A stretch of 64,000 nt of DNA from the NCBI RefSeq assembly GCF_017638545.1, contig NZ_CP072110.1:1-64000 (forward strand), written 5' to 3'. Below, one piece after another: positions 9,140 to 18,754 of this stretch. The position numbers and the translations under genes are program-made. The DNA is from Psychrosphaera ytuae (GTDB lineage Bacteria > Pseudomonadota > Gammaproteobacteria > Enterobacterales > Alteromonadaceae). Position 1 is the first letter of the stretch, and each line of letters opens with the position of its first letter. The notes beneath the pieces are model-generated. The model saw only the letters and a list, made by a program, of their open reading frames with translations. It ran no database searches and had not been told where the DNA came from.

Positions 9140-10030
9140 TTATGCTGGAGTCATGTATTGAGCGAAGAGGGCAATGATTTCTTGAATGGCAGGTGCAAGG
9201 CTTCGTTCTGGTTTGACTAAACAACGGCATTCCCAGACTAAGTCTGATTCAAGCTCAAGTTTAACCAGCTGGTTGGACAGAAATTCGTTGCGAAATAATA
9301 CCTCAGGGCCAGACGTCACATAATCTGAGTTGAGTACGACACGTTTGGCGATGTCGTAACTTTCGCAGGCGATGGATGGGGTAAAATCCCGATCTTTCAT
9401 CAACAGTGACGCTTTAAAACTCAGGTTTTTAGGAATGCTCGGGGAGATATTTTTATATTCCATTAACTCACTAAGGTGAACCTTTGTGCGGTGACTCAAA
9501 GCGTGTCCACTGCGGACGACCCCAACAAACCGGTTACTGTACTTAAGTGGCGCAACACAATTGTGCGGTACATCTTCTTCACCAAATGTACCAATGGCGA
9601 CATCTAGGCGACCGTTCATTAAATTTTCTAATAGGGCTTCCGAAGATAAGGTAACGGTAGAGATTTTAAATTTGTATTCTTGCTCGACAAAGTCTAATAA
9701 AACTTTTGGCAGGATATCTTGTTCGACAATTGGCCCGACCCCAATAGAAATCATATCTCCCTTTAGGTTGGCCATTAGTGCTAACTCACGTTCTAATTGG
9801 GCTAGCTGAGATGTTAGTTTATGGCTTTTTTGGGTGAGTAGCTTTGCCGCTTCGGTGGGCACCATGCCGCCGGTATCTCGATAAAACAGTGCCATTTTCA
9901 ACTTTTGTTCAAGTCGGCTAATGCGTTTACTCAATGTTGGTTGAGAGATATGTAACTGCTCGGCAGCTTTGGTCATACTGCCAACTTCACTGACAACTTG
10001 GACTAAATGAATGTCGCTAATATCAATCAT
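9140..10030 (-). CDS. LysR family transcriptional regulator
   Basis: A 296-residue LysR-type regulator. The N-terminal winged helix-turn-helix (residues 4-62) has the usual pattern VVSEVGSMTKAAEQLHISQPTLSKRISRLEQKL in outline, and the rest is a periplasmic-binding-like effector domain. LysR proteins typically bind near their own promoter and a neighbouring target. Here both flanking genes (fadL-like and asnB) read in the same direction, so the target cannot be read from divergence. A perfect inverted repeat lies about 90 bp before the start codon and could be an autoregulatory site. The ligand is unknown. Confidence 0.9.
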   Translation of the reverse strand: MIDISDIHLVQVVSEVGSMTKAAEQLHISQPTLSKRISRLEQKLKMALFYRDTGGMVPTEAAKLLTQKSHKLTSQLAQLERELALMANLKGDMISIGVGPIVEQDILPKVLLDFVEQEYKFKISTVTLSSEALLENLMNGRLDVAIGTFGEEDVPHNCVAPLKYSNRFVGVVRSGHALSHRTKVHLSELMEYKNISPSIPKNLSFKASLLMKDRDFTPSIACESYDIAKRVVLNSDYVTSGPEVLFRNEFLSNQLVKLELESDLVWECRCLVKPERSLAPAIQEIIALFAQYMTPA

Positions 10031-10120
10031 GATAAACGGAACTTACTTACGAAAATTAAAAAGAAATACAACAAAAACCGACACAAACAATTTGCACATG
10101 AGTATGCATTAGTACGTTTG

Positions 10121-10146
10121 CATTCGTTTTTAAATTCAAACGAATG
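10121..10146. promoter_or_regulatory. Inverted repeat upstream of the LysR gene, candidate operator
   Basis: CATTCGTTT and AAACGAATG are perfect 9-bp arms separated by 8 bp, about 90 bp upstream of the LysR start codon. The size and position suit a LysR autoregulatory site. It has no T-tract, so it is unlikely to be a terminator. Confidence 0.4.
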
Positions 10147-10229
10147 ACGTTGGTAATACCGTTGCTAACTATACCATAAAGCCTTTCAACACAGTTTCAT
10201 TTGATTGTTTAACTGCGCTTGATTTAATC

Positions 10230-10257
10230 AAAAAAGCGCCGGTATTCGGCGCTTTTG
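10230..10257 (-). terminator. Terminator of asnB
   Basis: A 10-bp stem AAAAGCGCCG/CGGCGCTTTT with a five-base loop lies just past the asnB stop codon. On the minus strand it is followed by a T-rich run. Confidence 0.9.
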
Positions 10258-10277
10258 TTATATAACTAACAAGTTGA

Positions 10278-11966
10278 TTAGGATTTGTCTTGATAGCCTT
10301 GCTCGTGAATATCAACCATAGCTCGACCAGAAGGGTCGGCATTTGCAGCAAACTTAGCATCCCAAGCCAGAGCTTCAGGGGTAGAGCAAGCTACAGATTT
10401 ACCACCAGGTACACACTCTGCTGCCGAATCTAACGGGAAGTGCTGTTCAAAGATAGTTCGATAAAAATAACCCTCTTTTGTATCAGGTGTATTGTGTGGG
10501 AAGCGATATTCTGCGCTCGCCATCATCTGGTCGGTAATTTGTTCTTCTGCCATGGCGACTAATGAATCAATCCAGTTATAACCAACGCCATCAGAGAATT
10601 GCTCTTTTTGACGCCACAAAACATCTTCTGGTAAATAGTCTTTAAAGGCTTCGCGAACTATGTGTTTTTCCATTCGACCGTTGGTACACATTTTTAGCTC
10701 TGGATTTAGGCTCATCGCCACGTCTAAAAACGACTTATCTAAGAATGGTACTCGAGCCTCAACACCCCACGCTGACATAGATTTGTTAGCTCGGGCGCAA
10801 TCAAACATGTGAAGTCGATCAAGTTTGCGAATGGTTTCTTCATGAAACTCTTTTGCGTTTGGCGCTTTATGGAAGTACAGGTAACCCCCAAAGACTTCGT
10901 CTGCACCTTCGCCCGACAATACCATTTTGATGCCCATCGCTTTAATCTTACGAGCCATTAGATACATTGGGGTAGAAGCGCGAATTGTCGTTACGTCGTA
11001 CGTCTCTAAGAAATAAATGACATCGCGTACTGCATCTATGCCTTCTTGAACCGTGTAGTGTAATTCGTGGTGAATAGTACCAATGTGATCGGCGACTTTT
11101 TTGGCGGCGATAAGGTCAGGTGAGCCTTTTAAGCCAACCGCAAAGCTGTGCATTTGTGGCCACCACGCTTTGGATTGCCCTTCGTCTTCAACCCGAGTTT
11201 GAGCAAACTTTTGCGCAACAGCAGCAATAACCGATGAATCCAAGCCACCTGATAACAGCACCCCATAAGGCACATCTGACATCATATGACTGCGAACGGC
11301 GTCCGTCAGTGCGTCGTGAACCAGTTTGGCTCCGGCACTAAAGTCTGCGCTTTGGTCTTTGACGCTGTCATATTCACGCCAATCGCGTTTGTAATACGGG
11401 GTAATCTTACCTTCGGAACTTGACCAATAATGCCCAGGCGGGAACTCTGTCACAGTGCGACACACGTCGACCAATGCCTTCATTTCAGAAGCAACATACA
11501 ACTGACCGTGCATATCGTAGCCATAATACAAAGGAATAATACCGATGTGATCACGAGCGATAAGATAGGTATTGTTGGTTTCGTCGTAAAGAATAAACGC
11601 AAACATACCCTCTAGGTGGTCAATAAACTCAACACCCATTTTTTCGTATAAAGGTAGAATAACTTCGCAGTCAGATTGAGTTTGAAACTCGTAGTCAGGG
11701 GTTAGCTCTGCTTCTAGTTTTTTGTGATTATAAATTTCGCCATTTACGGCTAAGATGTGATTTCGATTATTATTTATTAGAGGTTGCGCGCCATTCTCTA
11801 AATCGACAATAGCCAAACGTTCGTGGGCTAAAATCGCATTATTATTACTCCAAATTCCTGACCAGTCCGGGCCGCGGTGGCGTAATAAACCAGATAATTC
11901 TAACGCCTTATGGCGTAACTCAGAGACGTCTGAACTGACGTCTAAAATTCCAAATATTGAACACAT
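10278..11966 (-). CDS. asnB: Asparagine synthase B, glutamine-hydrolysing
   Basis: A 562-residue class II glutamine amidotransferase that makes asparagine from aspartate, ATP and glutamine. It begins MCSIFGILD, so the catalytic Cys2 of the N-terminal glutaminase domain is exposed after Met removal; RHRGPDWSG and the VNGEIYNH motif belong to the same domain. The synthetase half holds the pyrophosphate loop SGGLDSS and the SGEGADE motif. The length is close to the 554 residues of E. coli AsnB. It is monocistronic with its own terminator and an upstream gap of nearly 300 bp. The identification is secure. Confidence 0.96.
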   Translation of the reverse strand: MCSIFGILDVSSDVSELRHKALELSGLLRHRGPDWSGIWSNNNAILAHERLAIVDLENGAQPLINNNRNHILAVNGEIYNHKKLEAELTPDYEFQTQSDCEVILPLYEKMGVEFIDHLEGMFAFILYDETNNTYLIARDHIGIIPLYYGYDMHGQLYVASEMKALVDVCRTVTEFPPGHYWSSSEGKITPYYKRDWREYDSVKDQSADFSAGAKLVHDALTDAVRSHMMSDVPYGVLLSGGLDSSVIAAVAQKFAQTRVEDEGQSKAWWPQMHSFAVGLKGSPDLIAAKKVADHIGTIHHELHYTVQEGIDAVRDVIYFLETYDVTTIRASTPMYLMARKIKAMGIKMVLSGEGADEVFGGYLYFHKAPNAKEFHEETIRKLDRLHMFDCARANKSMSAWGVEARVPFLDKSFLDVAMSLNPELKMCTNGRMEKHIVREAFKDYLPEDVLWRQKEQFSDGVGYNWIDSLVAMAEEQITDQMMASAEYRFPHNTPDTKEGYFYRTIFEQHFPLDSAAECVPGGKSVACSTPEALAWDAKFAANADPSGRAMVDIHEQGYQDKS

Positions 11967-12263
11967 AGGTGGTTCACTCCATTTTATTATTTAAATCGAA
12001 ATCACAGATTCAGGGTTTGTATAGTCGGCGCGACAAAACACTAAACCTTACTTATTTCACAACGACTTTAGAGTCATTGCTCAACTCAGACTGCCATTGT
12101 TATTAAATTGGTGCAAGGGATAAAAATTGGATTCTGCTTGATTTTTGGTCAGTTAAAGTTAGGTGGATCGAATTGATACACGACGTCTATTTGATTACAG
12201 TAACTGCTTGTTGATTCAGGCTTTGTCGTTGAATGGCACAAAAAAAGATAGATAAGGATTGTT
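11967..12263. other. Divergent intergenic region, asnB / unknown protein
   Basis: About 300 bp hold the promoters of asnB (minus) and the unknown plus-strand gene. I see no strong inverted repeat, RNA gene or convincing short coding frame. Confidence 0.4.
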
Positions 12264-13544
12264 TTGTTAGTAAAAAAAGAGATTACGAAGAGGCGTCGTT
12301 GGCGTTTGTTATTAAGCTTTTGTATAGCCTTGATTGCAGTGCTGTATTGGTGGTTCGGACATACTGAATCAATAGGAAATACACAAACAGCGGCATCCAC
12401 AATAAATACTGAATCGCCAAAGAATAATTTAGTAGTAGCAGAAACATCGGAGGGGAGCGAGCCTAATCCATCTAACCTAGCTAATGAGTCGTTAACAAAA
12501 GAACAGCTCACTAAGGTTATGCAACAAGCATTTGAAACTGAAGGGCAATCTTTGGATGAAGATAAGTACCCTTGGGCTCGATGTCTACCGGATGATGTTT
12601 TTGAAAGCCAAGAGCAAGTCACTCAAATGCTCCAAGATCGTGATGACTACTTGAGTAGCCTCGAAAACAGTCCAATATTAGACCAGCGTCTTGCATCTGC
12701 GCTATTTTCACGAAGGAATTATCAAAACCCCAACATTCCAAAAGAGAGTAAAAATACAGAGCTATCCAGGATCATCAACTACTTGGATGAAAATGCACCG
12801 CATCCGTTATTAATCAATAAAGCAATTTTACTTTGCACAAACTTTGCAATTGAGCGTTGTAATGACGAGCTCATAAATGAATTGGTAGCAATGGACAAGC
12901 ACAATGGACATACTTGGTTCAATGCCATGACATATTGGGCGTCTAAAGATAATGAGGAAGAAGTTTTAAATGCTATCGAAGGGCTGAGTACGTCGGTAGA
13001 GTTTAATGATAACCCTGCAAGCTCGATAGAAGTATACGTTAATGCTTTTGACAAAGGAGCGTACAATCAGTCGACTTTTGGTTTTGGTCAAAATTATATT
13101 TCTGCCGTTGGTTATACAGCAGCCAACATAATGCGGATATCCCAGTTTTTCAAGTGGTGTGACAAAAACTCTAATAATCCTCACATACTCGAACGTTGCA
13201 CCGAAGCGGCAAATCAAATCCACCACCGAAGTCAGTCACACCTCACAAAAAGGATTTCGGCGAGAATGCTGCTGCGAAATTATGAAAAAGTAGGTAATGA
13301 TGACGCTGTTGAACAAATAAAGAAAAGTAGCGCTTTACAAGACCCACCCCTTGATGACAAATATGGGGCCGCTTCAATGATGATCGCTATCGATGAAAAG
13401 CTAGGGCGTGTTTACATTGATTATATGAAACAAAATGGTGAGTTAGCAGCAACGATCGGTCTACCGACTCTCGTTGAAGAATTCTACAAGCGTGATAGCA
13501 ATGTTATTTGTGGCTCAATGTATGAGTTAATGAAAAAGTTTTAA
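12264..13544 (+). CDS. Unrecognised membrane-anchored protein with periplasmic cysteines
   Basis: I do not recognise this 426-residue protein. A basic N-terminus (KKEITKRRRWR) precedes one hydrophobic helix (residues 13-31), so most of the chain should be in the periplasm. The next 50 residues are low-complexity, rich in S, T, N and E, and look like a linker. The remainder is mainly helical and carries six cysteines (107, 191, 199, 299, 312, 416); the spacings C-x7-C and C-x12-C look like local disulfide pairs. The start is TTG, chosen because AAGGA lies five bases upstream and the first in-frame codons lead straight into the anchor. Its end overlaps the convergent GNAT gene by 4 nt. It may be a lineage-specific protein. 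Confidence 0.8.
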   Translation: MLVKKEITKRRRWRLLLSFCIALIAVLYWWFGHTESIGNTQTAASTINTESPKNNLVVAETSEGSEPNPSNLANESLTKEQLTKVMQQAFETEGQSLDEDKYPWARCLPDDVFESQEQVTQMLQDRDDYLSSLENSPILDQRLASALFSRRNYQNPNIPKESKNTELSRIINYLDENAPHPLLINKAILLCTNFAIERCNDELINELVAMDKHNGHTWFNAMTYWASKDNEEEVLNAIEGLSTSVEFNDNPASSIEVYVNAFDKGAYNQSTFGFGQNYISAVGYTAANIMRISQFFKWCDKNSNNPHILERCTEAANQIHHRSQSHLTKRISARMLLRNYEKVGNDDAVEQIKKSSALQDPPLDDKYGAASMMIAIDEKLGRVYIDYMKQNGELAATIGLPTLVEEFYKRDSNVICGSMYELMKKF

Positions 13545-13954
13545 TTAAGCGTTTGGTTTCTATCCAGCACCCAACATCTAGGGTTATGCTCGAATCCGAG
13601 ATGTTTGTAATACTCATTGGCGGCAGGGGCAGCTAAAAGTATTAACTTGCATTGTGGGCCGAGCTGTTGCTGAGTAAGGATTTGTAGATGTTTGCCGATG
13701 CCCAATCTTTGATGGCTGGTCAAAACTGCCAAGTCCGATAAATAACACGCGTAATGAAAGTCTGTAACGCTGCGCGCAATACCTACTAAGGTGTCACCTT
13801 GCCAAGCACTTATCATCAAATTACTGTTGTTTACCATTCCTGTTATACATTCTAAATCGTTAATCGGGCGGCGTTCGCCCAACGTTGAGCCTTTTAGTAA
13901 GTCTAAAAATGTCTGTGCACTGACCGGTGCATTTATTTTGTAATCGATATCCAT
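13541..13954 (-). CDS. GNAT family N-acetyltransferase
   Basis: A 137-residue acetyltransferase of the GNAT fold. The acetyl-CoA loop is RLGIGKHL in the segment after DLAVLTSHQ, the usual Q/R-x-x-G-x-G/A arrangement, and the later YYKHLGFEHNP matches the family's C-terminal motif. Such small single-domain members acetylate small molecules, amines or protein N-termini; the substrate cannot be told from sequence. The gene lies 40 nt downstream of the DUF2306-type membrane gene on the same strand and may be co-transcribed. Confidence 0.88.
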   Translation of the reverse strand: MDIDYKINAPVSAQTFLDLLKGSTLGERRPINDLECITGMVNNSNLMISAWQGDTLVGIARSVTDFHYACYLSDLAVLTSHQRLGIGKHLQILTQQQLGPQCKLILLAAPAANEYYKHLGFEHNPRCWVLDRNQTLN

Positions 13955-13994
13955 TGTTGATCCAGTAAAACGTAAAGCTCAAAAATCAAATGTA

Positions 13995-14546
13995 TTAATT
14001 AGGAGCGAGTTGAGCGCGCCACTTTCTAAAAATCAACTCGGCAACAAACATTACGATCCCCATGATGGCAAAAGCACTCATTATTGCAATGTAGTTTGAA
14101 GGTTGCGACGAGGCAGTCTCAGAAATAGCTGAAATCGTTGCTGAGTTGGAGCTTGTCGTACTGAGTAAAACTGGTAACCGAACCATGACTTCAGCGATAA
14201 AGGCTGCGATTAGACCAACGTAACTCCAATACATCAAAGAAAAGTGAGTCATTAGCCAATTTTTTTTGTGGCGCAAAAACATCGGGAAATATAAGCCTAA
14301 TATCACCGTTGGTAAACTAACGACAATAAATACATGGAATAGGCCTATACCACCTGACATATTGGTAATAGGGATGGCTGTTAGGTTCAGCAAAATCATA
14401 CTTACGCCGTAGACATAGCCGAGTTGCTTGTGGGTTCTGGTTCCTTTCGTTTTTAATAGAACAATCAGACCAGTAATGAGAGCAATAACAGCAAATATTG
14501 TGTGGATGAGTCCGAGCGGGCCATGGATAAATTCGTTCATTTTCAC
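13995..14546 (-). CDS. DUF2306-type four-helix membrane protein
   Basis: A 183-residue integral membrane protein with four to five hydrophobic segments. The first half resembles DUF2306: HGPLGLIHTIFAVIALITG, then KGTRTHKQLGYVYG, with conserved histidines on helix ends, followed by RHKKNWLMTHFSLM. Members are often described as putative haem- or metal-binding membrane proteins because of these histidines, without firm function. It precedes the GNAT gene on the same strand. A more specific role is not supported. Confidence 0.72.
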   Translation of the reverse strand: MKMNEFIHGPLGLIHTIFAVIALITGLIVLLKTKGTRTHKQLGYVYGVSMILLNLTAIPITNMSGGIGLFHVFIVVSLPTVILGLYFPMFLRHKKNWLMTHFSLMYWSYVGLIAAFIAEVMVRLPVLLSTTSSNSATISAISETASSQPSNYIAIMSAFAIMGIVMFVAELIFRKWRAQLAPN

Positions 14547-14639
14547 TTCCTGATGTGTTTGCTATTTGTTCACCATAATGTGTTTTGTTTGAGTTTTCTA
14601 GTTTTGCTCTCCATCGTTTTGTTACAAACAAAAGTCAAA

Positions 14640-14673
14640 AAAAAGCCTGCGCTTTTTCAATTGCAGGCTTTTT
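14640..14673 (-). terminator. Terminator of the M28 peptidase gene
   Basis: The stem AAAAAGCCTGC/GCAGGCTTTTT, with a 12-base loop, lies about 25 bp past the M28 stop codon. On the minus strand it runs into a long T-tract. Confidence 0.88.
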
Positions 14674-14697
14674 AGACTTGTTTATATTAGTTCAGCG

Positions 14698-16311
14698 TTA
14701 TTTTTGACGCTTAAACTCAGCTGTTTTTGACCATTGTGGCCAGATAGGGCTGTTTGCAACTTGGTGACCTACGTCAAAGAACAGTTGTACGTCTTGCTGT
14801 GCACCCGTTAGGTCCCAGCTTTCACGGTACTTGTCACATGGCTGGTGGTAACAACCACGAACAATAAGTTGCATTTTTTTGCGGTAGTTCGCTGTTTCTT
14901 CATCCACTGGCGTTACACCACCACCTGCATAAAGGGCAGGAACACCGACTTTTGCAAAGTTAAAGTGATCAGAGCGGTAGTAATAACCCGCTGATGGGTT
15001 TTCGCCTACTGCTAAGGTACGATTTTGTTTTTTGGCGGCATTAGCTAAGTAATCATCTAAGTCAGATTTACCAAGGCCTTGTACGTTCACTTCTTTTACT
15101 TTACCCAAGACATTCAGGCTGTCCATGTTGATGTTTGCAACCGTATTCTTAAGTGGAATAACAGGGTTTTGAGCATAGTATTTAGAGCCAAGTAGACCTT
15201 GTTCTTCTGCTGTAACTGCCAAGAAAGTCACACTGCGCTCTGGCTTTTTACCAAGTGTGGAAAACGCTTGAGCAATTTCCAACATACCAGCGATACCTGT
15301 CGCATTATCATGGGCGCCATTGTATATTTGGTCGCCTTTTTTACTCTCATCGACACCAATGTGGTCCCAATGAGCTGAATAGATGATGTGCTCGTCTGGG
15401 CGCTCTGAGCCAGGCAAGGTAGCGATAAAGTTGTAGCTGGTCGACTTTTTAACTTTTGATTTAACCGTGACCGATGCAGTCAAATCACCAAGGTCAGCAT
15501 TCGTTGGTGCTTTCATGGCTTTCTTTTTGAGCTCATCAAAGTCAAGGCCTGCTTGTTTGAACAACTCAACGGCAACATCGCGCTGAATCCAGCCTTCGAC
15601 ATTAACTCGGTCTTTGTTACCGTCTGCTTTAAACAAACCGTATTGTGGACCAGTCCAAGAGTTTTCTACTACTGTCCATGGGTAAGACGCAGGGGCTGTT
15701 TCGTGAACTATGATGGCACCAGATGCACCTTGACGGCTTGCTTCTTCATACTTGTATGTCCAACGACCATAGTAAGTCATTGTTGTACCTTGGAATTTGC
15801 TGTCATCGCCCGATTCATATCCTGGATCATTGACAAGAATAACGGCCGTTTTGCCTTTCATGTCAATGCCTTCGTAGTCGTTCCAGCCGTATTCTGGGGC
15901 ATTGATACCGTAACCTACGAATACTAACTCTGAATTTTTAAGTTGTTCTAACTCGCTGCTACGACTCGTACCCATTACCATTTGTTCGCGGTACTTATAT
16001 TTGTTTCCACCGATCTCTAAAACTTGATCTTCAGAAGCGGTAATTTCTAATAGATCAACGGCTTGTAAGAAGCTATCGCCGTTTCCTGGCACAAAACCAT
16101 AGTCTTTGAATTGTTTGGTCATGTAATCTAAAAGCAGCTTTTCGCCCGGGCCTGTTGGCAAGCGACCCATGTATTTATCGTCTGCGATTTCTTTGACGTG
16201 AGCTTTTAGTTCTGATTCTGTAATTGATTGATACGCCTTGTTAAAGTTGTCTTGGTCAGCGATAACCGGTTGGGCAGCTAACAAAGATAGGGCGGTCAGT
16301 TTTTTTATCAT
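14698..16311 (-). CDS. M28 family zinc aminopeptidase, exported
   Basis: A 537-residue M28 metallopeptidase with a short N-terminal signal peptide (MIKKLTALSLLAAQPVIADQ). A protease-associated (PA) insert occupies roughly residues 110-230. The catalytic domain has the co-catalytic dizinc ligands in order: SAHWDHIG (His, Asp), NGAHDNATG (Asp), TAEEQGLLGS (the Glu pair), NMDS (Asp) and YYRSDHFNF (His). M28 enzymes of this class remove N-terminal residues from peptides. It should act in the periplasm or be secreted, and fits the set of exported peptidases in this window. It is monocistronic. Confidence 0.93.
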   Translation of the reverse strand: MIKKLTALSLLAAQPVIADQDNFNKAYQSITESELKAHVKEIADDKYMGRLPTGPGEKLLLDYMTKQFKDYGFVPGNGDSFLQAVDLLEITASEDQVLEIGGNKYKYREQMVMGTSRSSELEQLKNSELVFVGYGINAPEYGWNDYEGIDMKGKTAVILVNDPGYESGDDSKFQGTTMTYYGRWTYKYEEASRQGASGAIIVHETAPASYPWTVVENSWTGPQYGLFKADGNKDRVNVEGWIQRDVAVELFKQAGLDFDELKKKAMKAPTNADLGDLTASVTVKSKVKKSTSYNFIATLPGSERPDEHIIYSAHWDHIGVDESKKGDQIYNGAHDNATGIAGMLEIAQAFSTLGKKPERSVTFLAVTAEEQGLLGSKYYAQNPVIPLKNTVANINMDSLNVLGKVKEVNVQGLGKSDLDDYLANAAKKQNRTLAVGENPSAGYYYRSDHFNFAKVGVPALYAGGGVTPVDEETANYRKKMQLIVRGCYHQPCDKYRESWDLTGAQQDVQLFFDVGHQVANSPIWPQWSKTAEFKRQK

Positions 16312-16455
16312 TATTCTTTCCCTTTTCGTTTTAAAAGTTGGCTATCGGTGCGGTATGATAGCGGGCAACGCAACGACTATATTCTAAGTCAGGCCGAATT
16401 TCGAGAGTAAAGCTCGGTTATGGCTAGGATTTAACCAAGCATCGCACGGGGTTAA

Positions 16456-17298
16456 ATGAAAAAGTTTTCAAGTTACACGCACTGGACGACAGAGTTTGCT
16501 GCGCAAGGTTGTTTTGACGACATTAACCAAATGGCTGCCTTTGACGAATGGCAACAATGGCCAAGCTGTAAAGCACTCGATTCGCTTTTGCCGTATGAGG
16601 TCACAAACAATAACAACAAGCTCATTCAGTTTGTTGAGCAAAGACCGGATCAAGATTATTCCGCGGTTGATTATGAAACTCAGATTTATGATACAGGCAA
16701 AGTCCCGACTCGAAGCCAATCATGGCATGACATCTTTGGTGCATTGGTGTGGAGTATGTTTCCACTGAGTAAAGCCAAAATAAACGAACTTCACGTTAAA
16801 GATATTCGCAGTCATGGCGCAGAGACCCGCTCAAAATTACGCAATGCCCTTACTTTGTTTGATGAATGTGGTGTTGTCATTGTCACTAAAAATCAAGACG
16901 TTTTAGAACAGCTCCGAAATCACCAATGGGAAGAGGCCTTGTGGCAAAATAGGGAACTATGGCATCAAAAATCTGAGCAAGGTGTCGCTGTATACCAATT
17001 CGGTCACGCCAATTACGAAATGTTGACCAAGCCATTTGTCGGATTAACAGGTAAATGGATTTGCGTAGATGCCAGTGCTGAAATTTTGAGTCTGCCTAAA
17101 AATGTTCAGTATCGAATTTTAGATCAGAAGCTTAATGCGTTGTTAACAGAAGGGTTGCTGTCTGATAACTCTAAAATGTCTCCGTTACCTCTGCTGGGTG
17201 TTCCTGGCTGGCATACAGATAACGAAGATAAAGCCTATTATGAAAATACCGATTATTTTCGACCAAAACGTCAGACGAATGTGAACGAAAAAGACTAG
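16456..17298 (+). CDS. DUF3025 family protein
   Basis: A 280-residue cytoplasmic protein with the DUF3025 pattern: PTRSQSWHDIFGALVWSMFP in outline near residues 80-98, then a histidine-containing stretch HVKDIRSHGAETRSKLRNALTLFDECG. The domain is conserved in proteobacteria and has no established function. The WHD and LFDE clusters look like a possible metal or catalytic centre, but that is inference. There is no signal peptide or membrane segment. It is separated from the PQQ-type dehydrogenase gene downstream by about 105 nt and could be independently transcribed. Confidence 0.82.
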   Translation: MKKFSSYTHWTTEFAAQGCFDDINQMAAFDEWQQWPSCKALDSLLPYEVTNNNNKLIQFVEQRPDQDYSAVDYETQIYDTGKVPTRSQSWHDIFGALVWSMFPLSKAKINELHVKDIRSHGAETRSKLRNALTLFDECGVVIVTKNQDVLEQLRNHQWEEALWQNRELWHQKSEQGVAVYQFGHANYEMLTKPFVGLTGKWICVDASAEILSLPKNVQYRILDQKLNALLTEGLLSDNSKMSPLPLLGVPGWHTDNEDKAYYENTDYFRPKRQTNVNEKD

Positions 17299-17403
17299 TA
17301 AACCGTTCTAATAACGACTAAATTTTATTGAAATGGGTTCGAAATACAGGCTAAGAATGGCCAGTAGCCCTTATCAGTGCCAAAAACAAATACGGAGACA
17401 CCC

Positions 17404-18675
17404 ATGGAACGTTTATCTCGATTGACTAAACAGTTTTTTCAAACCTCTAAAAGCCGCGTTGCGATTACTGCAATCGGTGCTTCATTCATTGCAGTAACGA
17501 CCAGTGTGAGTACGTTCGCATCAGAGGCGAACGCGAGTTATCAATTAGACTGGACGTTTTCAACGTCGACGGTTGCGTCGGATTTACATAAGCCTTGGGG
17601 TATTGCGGCATTAAACGATGACTTGTTTTTAATTACTGAGCGCGATGGTAAGGTGCGACTTTGGGACAACAAAAACAATACAATGTCACCAGCAGACGAG
17701 ACGTTTACTGACTTTGTTTTTGAAAGTGGCCAAGGTGGGATGTTGGATGTACTAGCGCATCCTAATTTTGCTGAAAATAACCTGGTCTACCTTACTTATT
17801 CAGCTGGCCATCGCCTTAAAAATGCAACTCGCCTTTCAACTGCTGAAGTGGTTTTACAAAAAGACAACAATGGTAAGGTCACCAGTTTTTCTCTCAAAAA
17901 CAAACGTGATATTTTTACTGCACAGCCGTTTAAAGCTGCGACTTATCATTTTGCCGGTCGTTTAGTCTTTATGCCAGATGGAACTTTAGTGTTTGGTGTA
18001 GGTGACGGTTATACCCATATGGACAAAGCACAAACCTTAGACAACCACTTCGGTAAAGTGATTCGAATCAACGATGACGGCAGTGTTCCTGCTGACAACC
18101 CGTATGTAGAAATGGCTAAGAAAGACGAAACCATCAAGCCAGAGATTTATTCATATGGACATAGAAACCCGCAAGGCATGTATTATGACGCTAGCCGCAG
18201 TGTTTTGTTTTCTAACGAACACGGCCCAAAAGGCGGTGACGAAATTAATATTATCAAACCAGAGTTAAACTACGGTTGGCCTAAGATCACTTACGGAATC
18301 GACTACTCAGGCTCAGAGATAACGCCGCATAGCGCTTTACCAGAAATGCAACAGCCTTTGGTAAACTGGACGCCTTCGATCGCGCCTTCTTCTATGCTGG
18401 TTTATGAGGGCGATTTATTTCCAGCGCTTAAAGGTAAACTTGTAAATACGTCATTAAAGTTTCAAGAAATTCGTGTCGTAGAGCTTAAGGACAAAGCGAA
18501 AGCGGCCAAAAAGCCAGTTCAGCAAGACTATGCAAAAGGTCCCTGGCAGCCAGCTAATCAATGGACGTTTTTTAAAGACCAAGGTGAGCGTTTAAGAGAC
18601 ATAGTCGAAACGGCGTCAGGCCAGTTATTGATTGTCACGGATAGCGGCAAGTTAATTCGATTGGATAAAGCATAA
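17404..18675 (+). CDS. PQQ-dependent aldose/sorbosone dehydrogenase family protein
   Basis: A 423-residue exported beta-propeller of the soluble glucose/sorbosone dehydrogenase family (YliI-like). Motifs in order: KPWGIAALNDDLFLITERDGKVRL, GQGGMLDVLAHPNF (catalytic-His region), GRLVFMPDGTLVFGVGD, YSYGHRNPQGM and NEHGPKGGDE in outline. These are the PQQ and calcium binding signatures of the family. A hydrophobic signal ending near TFASEA indicates periplasmic location. ATG 17404 is preferred over GTG 17377, as GGAG lies at a normal distance and the signal peptide becomes typical. Known members oxidise aldose sugars with PQQ. No PQQ biosynthesis genes are visible here. Confidence 0.9.
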   Translation: MERLSRLTKQFFQTSKSRVAITAIGASFIAVTTSVSTFASEANASYQLDWTFSTSTVASDLHKPWGIAALNDDLFLITERDGKVRLWDNKNNTMSPADETFTDFVFESGQGGMLDVLAHPNFAENNLVYLTYSAGHRLKNATRLSTAEVVLQKDNNGKVTSFSLKNKRDIFTAQPFKAATYHFAGRLVFMPDGTLVFGVGDGYTHMDKAQTLDNHFGKVIRINDDGSVPADNPYVEMAKKDETIKPEIYSYGHRNPQGMYYDASRSVLFSNEHGPKGGDEINIIKPELNYGWPKITYGIDYSGSEITPHSALPEMQQPLVNWTPSIAPSSMLVYEGDLFPALKGKLVNTSLKFQEIRVVELKDKAKAAKKPVQQDYAKGPWQPANQWTFFKDQGERLRDIVETASGQLLIVTDSGKLIRLDKA

Positions 18676-18754
18676 CAGTGATTATCCTTATCTGACTTGT
18701 TGTGCGGTTTATTGATTGGGATCAAATCAATTTCGTGAAGACTTATCTATTATT

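Noticed and set aside
10169..10360. Minus-strand frame of 63 codons at the end of asnB
   Set aside because: It overlaps the asnB 3' end and terminator; no ribosome-binding site or motif.
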